From contig JADNYJ010000362.1 of NCBI GenBank assembly GCA_015501075.1, positions 1-32,936 on the forward strand: 32,936 nt of DNA, in the 5' to 3' direction. This document shows, piece by piece, positions 1-10,277 of this stretch. Each line of letters starts with the position of its first letter. The first letter of the stretch is position 1. Made by a program: the position numbers and the translations under genes. The notes beneath the pieces are model-generated. The model was not told where the DNA came from. It searched no databases and saw nothing but the letters and a program-made list of their open reading frames with translations. Origin of the DNA: Gymnopilus junonius. Its lineage: Eukaryota; Basidiomycota; Agaricomycetes; Agaricales; Galerinaceae.

Positions 1-75
1 TGTTACGGTACGTGACGATGGCAGACATTGCCGACCCCCATGACGGGGGCGGGGGCTCGCAACTCATACCCGTGC

Positions 76-1087
76 TTCACTACTGATCACTACTGACCGG
101 AGTTTGAATAAGTCACATGCTGCACATTTTTGGAAACTCGTTCCGGCGTGTATGCATGGACGAAGCCAAGCTCGAATCTTGCCATTTTGCGAGATAAATT
201 CAAGAAATATAATGTGATACTGCTTAAACATGTAACTACTGTATATTACTGTCAGATTCCGGTGCAAATTCCAGTCAGGCCAGGGCATAAATTTTTTTCT
301 TGTCCAAAAGTGAATTGGATGGTCCAGAAACCTGGATATCATCCTGTGCACTAGGTCTTGGGTATTCCAATGCTAAGACTTCTATTTAAATGGGTGAATT
401 TCAGTGCTTTAGGTCAGTTTCCTTCTTGATATCCAGATTTCTGCTCTTAAGGTATTCAAAAACTGAACTTGTTTGTCTAGCTAACTGTCTATGGCTTGCA
501 AAATATACCTTAGTGCATAAATAAGGATTGAATAGAAGAGGTTACAGTGATTTTTAAGGGTGACCTTGGCCATTCATTGATCATATTTTACAAAACACAG
601 GAAAAATTCGTGTTTTTGGTGCATTGAAACAACTAAGGAAGGCAAACATGTTCTTATTATGACATGAAATAACTACTATACATGCGCTTTGTGCATGGAA
701 ATTTTTTCGGAAATTTAGAATAAGGGATGGTCTCCAGACACGCTCTGGAAACCTAATTTACACACTATGCGCGTCGCTTGCGACGCGCGGGAGAGCCCAC
801 GTGCTGGTTTCTCTCCAGATCGGTTTACATCGGGCTTCTTAGCACGGCCGAAGGCTGCACTTCCCAATCCAGCCCAATCTAATCTCCCTGGGCATGTGAC
901 TCAGTAGTGAGATCTTGAAGATAAGGCAACAGGATGCTCAATTTACCTCAGATGAGCGTAAAATTCAATAATTGAGGTACCCTCGCTTTTATTAACACCC
1001 TTGAATTTTTTTGTGTGGAAGGAGTGAGTAGTGAATAATTTACAAAGTAGTGAACCAGTAGTGAATATTTTTTGTGATCTCACTACT
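76..1087. repeat. Inverted and repeated ACTACTG/CAGTAGT motif pair
   Basis: TTCACTACTG occurs at 76-85, followed by TCACTACTG at 88-96. The reverse complement of this doubled motif lies at 1046-1065 as AGTAGTGAAC CAGTAGTGAA. A 12-bp perfect inverted repeat, AGTAGTGAGATC (903-914) and GATCTCACTACT (1076-1087), uses the same core. The arrangement could be the degenerate ends of a roughly 1-kb non-autonomous element, but there is no clear target-site duplication and no coding content between the motifs. It could also be chance clustering of a short motif. Confidence 0.3.
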
Positions 1088-1335
1088 CCAGTGGCTGTGT
1101 TGATGAGAACAGCTGCCAAATTGAGCCAACCGCCATTTTACCCCGCGCCTTTGCACAACACCTTGGACACGGAAAGGCCGGCCAGAAACAGGTTCAAATC
1201 ACACAGTTGTAAGTCAAATCCCTTCTTTTTTCTCCCCTTTCCTTCTCCTCTCTTCCTTATTATTTATTATTTATTTTACTTTCGGGACACGGGTATGAGT
1301 AGCGAGCCATGACGGTGGGTGATCAACCGATGATT

Positions 1336-1600
1336 TGTTGACATGTAAGGCTGGAGCCAAATGTATACAAATCACTCGCAAGTCCTATAAAACCTCACTA
1401 CAAAAAATTTTCAGGCGACACTCCTTAATACTTCCTTATACCCTCGTCTCTGGACACTGCTGCAAAATACTTTTCAGGGCGCTCAGAGAGTGAGTCCTTT
1501 TCTGTCTTTTTGGCTATGATGTCAACATTCACACTGTACGAACATTTGTTTTGCGAAACACTTGTTTTGAGTTTTCTCTTCTACAACGGTATCTGAGCCG
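1336..1600 (+). mobile_element. Probable solo LTR of a Ty1/copia-type retrotransposon with primer-binding site
   Basis: The proposed LTR runs from TGTTGACATG (1336) to TCTACA (ending 1585), about 250 bp, with the expected TG...CA ends. It contains a TATA-like CTATAAAA near 1385. One base after its end is CGGTATCTGAGCC (1587-1599), which matches 11 of 13 bases of TGGTATCAGAGCC, the primer-binding site typical of copia elements primed by initiator tRNA-Met. No gag-pol reading frame follows and no second LTR is visible before 2575, so this would be a truncated remnant. The call rests on the PBS-like match and the LTR-like layout. It is inference, since no second copy is present in the window to compare. 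Confidence 0.4.
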
Positions 1601-2575
1601 CTTCTCCTTGTTTGATGTTTTCAAAGATAATGATGACTAACTTTACCTGTTAGTCTTTAGGTAGGACTATCCTCAAGATAGGGAGATACGGTCTGCCCTC
1701 AATGCACCGTTTGCATCGTTACTTCTGATCTACGACCTGAACGTCAGGCATCATTTTCACCGTCGAACGCATCCGGTGGTAGCTGGCCTTGCATCAGCGT
1801 TAGGGAACCGGACAGGATGTAGAGAAAGGGTGCATTTTTAACGGGTGGTGGGGAGGTTTGATACCCGATTTTTAGAGAACATCGTGGACAATGAAACCTG
1901 TACTGCTTTTCGTGGCCCCCTGGTCTGAGCATACACTTGAGGACAGGGCTCAGTTCAGGATCAATAAATCAGTTTACCTCTCTAAGAGAATGGGTTCTTC
2001 TGCTACAGCGTTTAATTTGAAGATTCTGGCCTTGTCGGCGTTGTTGTCTCGAGAACGAACGATAATGGCATTGTCTGTCTTTCGACGCGGAAGAGTTGCT
2101 AGACTTTTATCAATAACAAGCTAACATTGCAAAAGTAAGGTTATAATTGAGGAATAGAAGCTTAATTGACACACAATGAACTCGCCACAGATGCAGTCTG
2201 GTTGAGCATTTGAAAATGATATTTCGCCGAATTCAACTTCGTCACTCACAGTAGACACGCAACGATGCCGCGGAACTTGCTGTTGGCTGTGCTAAAATTC
2301 GAGTTGAATAACAGAACAACACGAAAACAGAACGGAAAGGACGTACCGTCAGTTGAAGACGACACGGCGGATCTGGAGACAACTTTTGGCATTTGTATGT
2401 AGTCGGTGGTACAGCGTACATACCTGCCTGATGGAAATGTCGGTTCTTTTCATTTCGTGTCACTGCCACTTGTCAGAAAGCGGTGCAGAGTAACGTGACG
2501 CCCGTTCCCGCACAGTGATTCTGAATTTAATTACTTTAACTTGTTTTCCTACGTCCACCATCATTCCTCGCCTTT

Positions 2576-4528
2576 ATGGCCGAGAAAGACGCTACTGCGC
2601 GTTTGCGCAGGGCGGTCAAAGGTTATCCACGTCCTATTATTCCTATTCTTCGTGCTCAATTATATCCAGAAAACAACCTTTTCCTCGTCAAACGCCTAAT
2701 TCAAAGGACAGATATGCGGAATCCTGATACAGCCCCAAGGCGGTATACTTCCTTGGCCTGGGCGGCTGTACTTGGACATGAAGAGACTTTTGAATTCCTC
2801 CTCACTGCTGGTCATGATGATGAAGAGTTGAGCCGTGTACGTTTCTTTTATGCATCCATTCTTTTTTCCATTCAAAGTGACGCTTGCACAGGATTCTGAA
2901 AACAACACGATTCTCATGCTCCTGGCAGACCAAAAGCCATCGTCTTCTGCTTCTTATGTGTCATCTTCACTGGAGAACAATGGTGCCCATTTACGGATGG
3001 CTCGTTTATATTATGAGCGGTACTCATGGATTCTCGATTGGTCCAATATTCACGGAAAGACAGCTCTTCATATAGCTGCATTAAAGGGTGACGAAGAACT
3101 CGTTAGAGTATGTTAAAATTCATTTTTTAGTTGTGATTCTCATTCATTTCGAACTAGATGCTATGTGACCTGGGAGCGGATTATGATCTTTCTGACAACA
3201 AGGGAAATACGCCGTTACACTAGTGAGTGACATGACATGACACTCTGTTTAGCTTATGCAAGTGCTCTCTAAAGTGCAAGCTCGTGGGGACACATCCCAG
3301 TCAGTACTAATACCGTTCTCTACTCGGACGCAGCTTCCCTGATCCTGTTACATAGACTGTTCAGCTACTCATAGAGCGGGGTTGTCAGTATTCGGCTAGA
3401 AATAATCAAGGGTTTACTGCCTCTGATTATGCCTATTCGTTTGTATTTCTACGTGACACAACGGCAGCTCGATATTTACTTTTTTTTGACCTTAGGTTCA
3501 GCACACGGGATACTCTGCAAGACACTGCGAGAGCACAGTTCGAGATTAATAAAAAACAGAGGCGAAACATTTTCGCACAGGCCGCCCAAGCAGCTGCTAG
3601 GGGCAATGACTGGGGAAGTCCTCTTCCTTTTGCCAATCCACCTCCTGTTCCTGCAAAAGATGGGCTCGTATCCGCAAGGATGAGGAGAGGCTCTGTAACA
3701 AGTCGGACGACGACTACATCAGAGAGTGAAGATCCTGAGGTTATGTACAATGGTCAACTTTCATCTTCTCCTTCACAACCTTCTACTGGCTCAAGCTCTG
3801 CTTTCGTCCTTCAACCAAGTTTATCCCAACATACACCGCATATGCCGTCATCAAGTAACATCCCAGCATCAAAAAATTCAACGTTGGCTACCCCATCGAA
3901 TCCTGCCTCCGCACTGTCTCCAATTGCTAACCGTATGCGAGAAAGGGACGCCGATGCTATGGAAAAATATCTAAATCGAAATCGTAGTGGGAGTCAAGGC
4001 ACGGCATCAACGGATAACAAGTCTCAGAGTGGATCCTTCTTTGCGTCAGCTGGACCTTCCTCTCATGGAGACGACATCGGTGCTTTGAGCGGAACGATGA
4101 CACCGCGAAAGCTACGACCCTCCGCTTCAGCTGCGCAACTTAGAACGACGCATGGTTCTAGCTCCAGTGGAGGAAGTAACATAACTCAAAGTGACAGTCG
4201 AAATCGTTCAGGCACAAGTTCAAGCGCCAGCCGCGGGGCTATTTCTGCTCTCCCTTCGCTTGCCAGATCCTCTTCTACGTCGAAATCTCTCCGTTCCATA
4301 GCCAGTGCAGATAGACTGGCTTTTGAAGATGCGGAGTCCTACACAGGACCGCCCAGCCAGTATGCTCGATTTCCTGAGCCCCCTATTACCGCAGAGGAAC
4401 ACCCCACGCCAACCAATGGGCGGCGGAAGGCTTTTCATATTCTTGCCAAGCCTTTGCAGACCTTTGACTCCTCAGCAGGCACCAGTCATCGACGAGGGAT
4501 GTCATCAGCTTCCGTCCGCGGGTCCTAA
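2576..4528 (+). CDS. Ankyrin-repeat protein, Avo2-like (TORC2 subunit family)
   Basis: Seven exons (2576-2621, 2670-2836, 2892-3107, 3158-3222, 3281-3299, 3356-3438, 3496-4528) encode 542 residues. The N-terminal 200 residues carry ankyrin repeats: TSLAWAAVLGHEETFEFLL, then HGKTALHIAALKGDEELV, then GNTPLHYSWGHIPTVQLL. The opening RLRRAVKENNLFLVKRLIQ strongly resembles the start of yeast Avo2, a non-essential subunit of TOR complex 2 at the plasma membrane. After the repeats comes a Lys/Arg-Ala-rich segment, then a long Ser/Thr-rich, probably disordered and phosphorylated tail (from about residue 250). Exon 5 is only 19 nt, but it is required to keep the ankyrin motif. Intron 6 (57 nt) is in frame and stop-free. 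The ATG at 2576 gives the Avo2-like N-terminus directly. Family assignment is firm; TORC2 membership is inferred. Confidence 0.85.
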
Positions 4529-4838
4529 ATTCATACAACAACGCCTCCTTGTACTACCATCTCACTGCACTGTATGATTATCCAGAACAGGTTTATTTGC
4601 TTGCTAGTGCCTTAGGTCGCACCGCCCTTATTTATTTGTGTATTTCTAACTTCTGGGTCTCTTAATGTTGTGTAGATGTTGTAGATAGTTTTATACGAGA
4701 TGAATGCCACAGAGTGAGTCGGAAACTGCCGAGCAGGAGTGCTGCTGTCTTCATGTCGGCTAGAGCCTAGTATGGATCGCCTATACATAAGTGGCCCCCA
4801 CTCTGGATGCTACCCACCTCCCTCTTAGCTGGCATACC
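4529..4838. other. Intergenic: 3' end of the ankyrin gene and promoter of the transporter
   Basis: About 310 bp between two same-strand genes. It is AT-rich just after the ankyrin stop (likely 3' UTR). I see no repeat or RNA gene. An ATG at 4772 opens only a short frame that hits a stop before 4839, so it may act as an upstream ORF or be untranslated. Confidence 0.5.
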
Positions 4839-7330
4839 ATGATACCCCAGATCGCTGATAGCGACGACACAAGTCAAATCCCATGGCCTGCCGCCAGAAG
4901 CAGGCAACAGCCCCAAGCCGAGTCAGGCGTCAATGCTGACTCTACCATTTCCACTGTACTTGACAATGATGCTGCTGGCAACAGGAGATCAAGGACCCCT
5001 TCTCCGAGGCGACTTTTGTCGACCTGGGATCTGGTAACCCTTAGTGTCTCGATGGCGGGGGCACAGATTGCATGGACCGTTGAACTTGGGTGAGACAGCC
5101 GGATGTAACAATCTGCATCTCACTCACACCTTTTCGTAGATACGGAACACCCTTCCTACTCAACCTCGGCCTCGAGGAGCACTTGACATCCCTTGTGTGG
5201 TTGGCAGGTCCGATTAGTGGGTTAATAGCACAACCCGTCATAGGTCTGCCTGCTCTGTTGTATATCCTGCCTTGCACTGAGTGATTTATGCTATTGACCT
5301 TTAGGTGCCTTATCTGATGCTTCTTCCTCTAAGTACCGCCGACGTTTCTGGATTGGCGTGTCAACTATAGCACTCGTCCTGTCAACATTGGTTCTGGCCT
5401 ATTGTGTGGAGTTGGCAAACTTTGTCGTTGATCTCCTGGCTGTTGGTGCCGGTGATTGGACGGAACGAAGGAAGTACATCGTATGTCAAATATTCTTTTC
5501 TTGCTGCCTGTTTCCCTTAAATTTCGTCAGGCCAAAAACACTGCAATTGGATTGGCGATTGTATCGTTCTACGTCTTGGATTTCGCTCTGAATGGATTGC
5601 AAGCTTCTCTCCGAAATCTACTGCTCGATGTGACCCCTCCTAGTCAGCTTAGTTCCGCCAATGCATGGCACGGTCGGATGACCAATGCGGGTAACATCGT
5701 AGGTTTCGGTTTTGGTAAGCAAATTCTCTTTGATTACTTTCGCAAATATATAAAATGATTGCAGGCTATCTCCCTCTTGCAAGTTTGCCTATCATCAGGC
5801 TCCTAGGAGGCAGTCAATTCCGTAAATTCTGTGTCATATGTATCATCATCCTGGTATTCACCGTATGGATGACCTGTGCCAACCATGAGGAGGAAGAACG
5901 ACCACAGTCACATAATAGGCAAGGGTACGTAAAATGACATTCAGTCGTTGATATCAAATGATAATCACTGGCTAGAAATATGAGGGATGTGTTCGTCAAT
6001 ATCTACAATGCTGTCAGAGATCTTCCTAAGCCAATCCGCCGTGTATGCTACGTCCAAATATGTGCATTTATGGGCTGGTAAGCGGCTCCCCGCGATGCAT
6101 CTATTGCACCTCATTCCCACTTGCTTTCAAGGTTTCCTTTCTTATTTTACTCGTATGTCCCAACTTCACTGAGAACCACCAACTAGGAGCTGACCCCTCT
6201 TTCGTTTAGAACAACATACGTTGGCCAAGTTATGGCATATGAACTAAAAAGGGAGCCAGATCCGGAACTTGCTACAAGGAAGGGGGAATTCGCCATGTTA
6301 ATATACAGTATTGGTAAGTCGTCAGCAACAATTGTTCTGTATTTTGTCTCACCTATTTTCAGTCGGTGTAATAGCTGGCACTGTCCTTCCTCATCTTGCT
6401 ACTCGTGATCGGCGACTTATGGGCGCAAAGAGTGACGTGGACGAAGACGCTGAAATCTCTCGGCTTAGAGCTATGGTACGCCAATGGAGGATTGAAGCAG
6501 CACGTCAAGGAAAAGCTCTATATCTACCAGTAATGCCATTCCTCTTGCGAAATATCTGGACTGGTGCACTTTTGTTTTTCAGTCTTTTGACGTTGTCAAC
6601 CTTTTTCATTACCACTGTTTTCCAGGTATAGTGCTTCAAAGACACATAATGATAAAGGGACTGATCACAAGTTGTATAGGCTACAATATTCATAAGCTTT
6701 GTGGGTATTTGCTGGGCTGTTGCTATGTGGGTGCCATTTGCGATCATCATGGAAGTAAGTTTTCCTTCCATTATCATCGACCGTATGTTCATCAATTTCT
6801 GCAGCTCTTGAAAGAGCCTCCACCTCCAATACATGTGGTACATGACAATCAAAGACCTTTCCACACACGCAACGTCTCCACACCCAGTCATCTTTACCGC
6901 CTTGCTGGTGAAAGACAGCCTCTGGTTCGTCGTCGTTCTTTCGACGAGTACGAGAACAGGATGGACGAGGAAATCATTCCTGGAAAACCACTGGCTGGTG
7001 GGACTATACTCGGTATTCACAATCTAGCGATAGTATTGCCTCAATTGATGGTAAGAACACTTATTAAGCGGCATCTTTCTTTTCACCTGAACATTGACAT
7101 AGGTTGCTATCTTCACAAGTATAATTTTCCAAGTGGTAGATGGACCGAGTAGCGGTGACTCAAACACATATTATGGTAAGAGTGGCGTCGCATGGGCTTT
7201 ACGTTTTGGAGGTATCTGTACTTTGTTGGGTGCCCTGCTTGCCCGCAGAGTGCCTCCCACCCCCACTGAGAAGGCCATGAGACGTCGATTGGGTGAAATG
7301 AAACTCCTCGGAGAAGAAACTAACCCATAA
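4839..7330 (+). CDS. Sucrose/alpha-glucoside:H+ symporter, GPH family (SUT-like)
   Basis: Twelve exons (4839-5089, 5140-5243, 5305-5480, 5531-5714, 5765-5924, 5976-6077, 6132-6152, 6210-6313, 6363-6625, 6680-6754, 6805-7050, 7103-7330) give 637 residues with about 12 membrane helices. Family hallmarks are visible in order: IAWTVELGYGTPFLL in helix 1, the charged loop KYRRRFWIG between early helices, GWFPFLFYSTTYVG around helices 7-8, and GTILGIHNLAIVLPQ near helix 11. This is the glycoside-pentoside-hexuronide symporter type of plant SUT and fission yeast Sut1, importing sucrose, maltose or related glucosides with protons, probably at the plasma membrane. The N-terminus (about 70 residues, Ser/Pro-rich) and the cytosolic loop after helix 6 are hydrophilic. 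I chose the first in-frame ATG (4839); the frame extends upstream without another ATG. Exon 7 is only 21 nt. Substrate is inferred. Confidence 0.88.
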
Positions 7331-7965
7331 TAGACACGCAACTGGTTTCTATCTAGGTCATTTTAGGATTCTCATCCGATAGCCTTGATTGTTGTCGCTT
7401 TGCTTGTTAGACTCACATGTATTTCTACCCTGCAATGATCTAATTTCCGTGGGCTTTTCCCCTATTACATGAACGCCACTGATATTTACGATACTGTCAA
7501 CCGGTCTTATGAAGAGATTGTACACAGAGCAAAATCCCAATCATCTCTAGCAGTATTAGAAATTATTCGACAAGGTATGGGTGTCATTGGCAAACTGCCT
7601 TCTTCACCGAAGGCATGTTTCAAGACATACTCCGCTGTGTCAATAGTTAGTCAAATGCAATACGGATAAGTCGTGAGCAATACCTTGCAAATCCAAACCA
7701 GCACGGAAAAAGTAACGCATCGACAGCCCGGACAGCCCAGCTGGAAAGACATTGGATGAAATTTCTTGTAGATGACTGGTCAGATTTCGAAGATCTAACA
7801 ATTTTAGTTAACCTCTTGCCGACTCCTTCATGAGAAACATAGCTAATCACCTCCACTTGCGAAGATGACAGTGCATGATGAATTGTCTTCTCTAAATCTT
7901 GAAGACACCCAATACAAGACGCATCCGTCTGGGAACGCTAGAGACTCTGGGAAAAGAAATGTACA
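7331..7965. other. Intergenic between transporter and DPH6, with a possible small gene
   Basis: About 635 bp between the convergent ends of the transporter and DPH6. The outer parts should be 3' UTRs. The middle contains a plus-strand stretch with coding-like texture (listed separately at 7469-7833). No repeat was seen. Confidence 0.5.
7469..7833 (+). CDS. Possible small spliced protein of unknown function
   Basis: From ATG 7469 a stretch of about 36 codons reads MNATDIYDTVNRSYEE and on, ending just before a good donor (GTATGG at 7575). A second open stretch, ending at TGA 7831-7833, reads HWMKFLVDDWSDFEDL near its end and has the acidic, low-stop look of real coding sequence. I could not find one canonical GT-AG intron that joins the two in frame. 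Either a weak donor (GGT|GTCATT with acceptor TTAG) or an extra intron would be needed. It could be a small lineage-specific gene between two convergent neighbours, or simply their 3' UTR. No family is recognised. Confidence 0.25.
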
Positions 7966-10150
7966 TCATGATGTCTTGAAGGTTAACTTGACATCCTCAC
8001 GATGCGAATGTATAGGGACACAATTCCTGATCATTTCTTCATCGTCGCCTTCTTCTAACACCTGGAATCTGCCGGTGTGAAGATGAACCTGCTTTTCAAC
8101 AAGAGCTCCTTTGGGTAGTTCTTTAACAACCAAGAACAATGTCGGGTAATCTTGATCCTAACGCCAAAACGTAAGTCAACTCAAGTCGGAAAAATCAAGC
8201 TAAAAATCACCTTAAGAGCAAAATGCCCCCTTTTGACATGCGCAAGGTCCCTCGACTCGGTTAGCCAGTATATAGCTAGCTGAGTATGATCTTTCCAACC
8301 ACCTCCTGAATTTGCTTTAAGCGCAGAGGTGACTCGCGATACGTGCTGCGATGCTAAACTGAGTTCCATTGCCAGTGACTGAGGATGCGGCAACGCTAAT
8401 GTACTCGGGATGAGTCCGATCTGACCTGAGATAAACACGCGTTCGCCAGCCTATTTTGTCCATGAAAAAGGACTTGTAAGAGAAGAATCTGGCTCACCAG
8501 GATCGCCTGAGAATAAGGCCCAATATTTGCAGGTGCCCAATAACTGAGGCCCTGGACGTGAAGAGCTTGTCGGTCCAGCGACGTCTTCTCAACGAAAACG
8601 ATGGCCTCTATCCTGACGCGTATTCCATCTGGAAGATCGACGCCGACGCAAGCCCGCGCTGGTGGGCTTGTACCAAAGAATGTCGAGTAAACAGTGTTAA
8701 CGCGAGAAAATATGTCCATAGAAGAGATAAAGATATTGATGATGCTACACTGCGGTAGTCCTAGACCTTGTTCAGCCAGTCGTTCTAAATGACAGGATAA
8801 GTGTCGCAAGTGTCAATATCAACAATAGCTTACCAGTAAGTTTGTTGAAGCATTCTGAAACTTCTTCTTCGATCGTGACATCACTGTCATGTAATGATTC
8901 TGTTGCTTGAACATTGGAGACAACCACCCAATGTCCTTGACGCCTGATTGTAGCTAAATTCACCGCTGGATGATAGAAAGTAGGAGAATTGTTTATCGTA
9001 GTCGGTTCTTCTGCTTCAGGGTTGCTTTGACCGACTAATGTAGCGCTTTTGACATCTATAAACACTCCTTCCAATATTGGGGGGATAAATGCAGTAGGAT
9101 ACGGTATCGATGTTTTTGGCACCAATTCTGCCGACTTCACGCGAAGGAAAGCGACTGAAGCAAAGTCATTGTCGGAATGAATCACAATTTCTGTTTCAAC
9201 ACTAGAAATGATTTAGTTAAATCAGGTTGGATGCAAAAGAATTCATCTTTGTGCTTGCAGTTTGATAGAATACTTGTAAAGCGGGCAATCCAGAGTCAAG
9301 GATTCGTATTCACCGCCTTCGCCGCATATGTGAGAACCATACAAAGTATTCTGAACAGGTAGGGTCAGGCAAACACTGTTTTTTTATTCCGATAGATCTT
9401 ACAAGTTTGAAGAGAGTAGGCTTCATTTGCGCCAGTGTCTTTCCAAGATGCGACGTTGTAAGGCCGATGCCTGCTACTTTAATGAGTATGGCCTCCATGC
9501 CCGCATCAATCATTTCAGTAAGCAGCTCTTCTTGGTTTCTTTGCCATAAAAAGCAGAGGGCAGTTAAATGCAGTCGACGACAACTTCAAGAAAATCAGAT
9601 GATCAGTCAACTTGATCTTGAGGGACAGAACTACTTACACATGCTCCACCCTCACTCGCTGGTAGTTAGACAGGATAGCACCGACTGAAACACCTTCAAC
9701 ATCTGGATGGTGAGTCTTGCATACGAGCTTCGATAAATGGCATTCGCGGTCAGGGCATATAGCTGGCAATCACCTTCACAGTGACTAGCAGTTGGTAAAG
9801 GTCCTCTGTTTCATCTCCTGCGACACCACCTGCTTCACTGGCCTTTCTTCCGCCATACTCCGAACCCTGCTCAACTGCAGTTCCAGAGATAACTTTCCGA
9901 TATAGAGGAACGCCTAAGGCTCGCGCGACAAGCTCGATTGCGTCCTGTCCTACTGTCTGATATAGATATGAATCCAATTCCTCTAATAGACCATGAATAC
10001 AATGAAAAAGCTTGATGCGGTGCTGATCGGACCTTTGCCAGGTTCTGGGCCAAGAGACGCTGCAGCTACCAGTTCATGTCCAAGTTGTGCGCAGTGGACG
10101 AGGTTGTAGCAGCTGTCCTTTCCGCCACTGAGCAAGGCGAGATACTTCAT
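7966..10150 (-). CDS. DPH6: Diphthine-ammonia ligase with C-terminal RidA-like domains
   Basis: Nine exons (10150-10033, 9982-9774, 9715-9639, 9583-9403, 9350-9259, 9201-8834, 8784-8498, 8450-8211, 8157-7966) encode 587 residues. The N-terminus has the PP-loop LLSGGKDSC (residues 6-14) and the Dph6 signatures VEGVSVGAILSNYQRVRVE, NQEELLTEMIDAGMEAILIK and YGSHICGEGGEYESLTLD. This ATP-pyrophosphatase domain amidates diphthine on eEF2, the last step of diphthamide synthesis in the cytosol. Two YjgF/RidA-type domains follow (FISSMDIFSRVN...PPARACVGVDLP, then IGPYSQAI...VFISGQIGLIP), the usual fungal architecture. Intron 5 (9258-9202) starts with GC rather than GT: GCAAGC...CTAG is the only junction that keeps the conserved KLVETEIVIHSDNDFASV. 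Divergent from FRS1, starts 127 bp apart. Confidence 0.93.
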
Positions 10151-10277
10151 CGAGGTATGACGGAGAAAGAAAGATGATCGCTCTCTTCCGATTGGGCAAA
10201 CGGGGTGTCTTGGGTCCAGTCGGATATAGATTTGATTCTTTGACTCAATCTAGTTTGATCTGCCTACTCACTCCGAA
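10151..10277. promoter_or_regulatory. Shared divergent promoter of DPH6 and FRS1 with a TGACTCA (Gcn4/Cpc1-like) site
   Basis: Only 127 bp separate the two start codons, so the promoters must overlap. A perfect TGACTCA lies at 10241-10247, the consensus bound by Gcn4 in yeast and Cpc1 in filamentous fungi. An ATTGG (reverse CCAAT) lies near 10189-10193. Function is inferred from motif identity and position. Confidence 0.5.

Larger units (their letters stand above)
1..2575. other. Gene-poor left flank with repeat remnants
   Basis: No convincing coding region is visible on either strand. Open frames here are short, AT-rich and without recognisable domains. What can be seen: copies of the short motif TTCACTACTG and its complement near 76-96 and 1029-1087; a 20-bp perfect palindrome at 769-788; a probable solo LTR with primer-binding site at 1336-1600; and unremarkable AT-rich sequence from 1600 to the start of the ankyrin gene at 2576. 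The last few hundred bases presumably hold that gene's promoter and 5' UTR, but I see no decisive element. Confidence 0.6.

Noticed and set aside
1160..1215. tRNA-like B-box GGTTCAAATC near 1192, possible tRNA or SINE
   Set aside because: No matching A-box, acceptor stem or anticodon arm could be drawn around it, and no second copy was seen.
3433..3750. 105-codon minus-strand open frame
   Set aside because: It is antisense to the Avo2-like gene, whose homologous exons occupy the region.
4772..4838. ATG at 4772 as the transporter start
   Set aside because: Its frame reaches a stop codon before the conserved N-terminus, whereas the ATG at 4839 is in frame with helix 1.
6505..7152. Long open frames on both strands (171 and 173 codons)
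   Set aside because: They overlap the well-supported transporter exons and introns in other frames, and their translations show no domain.
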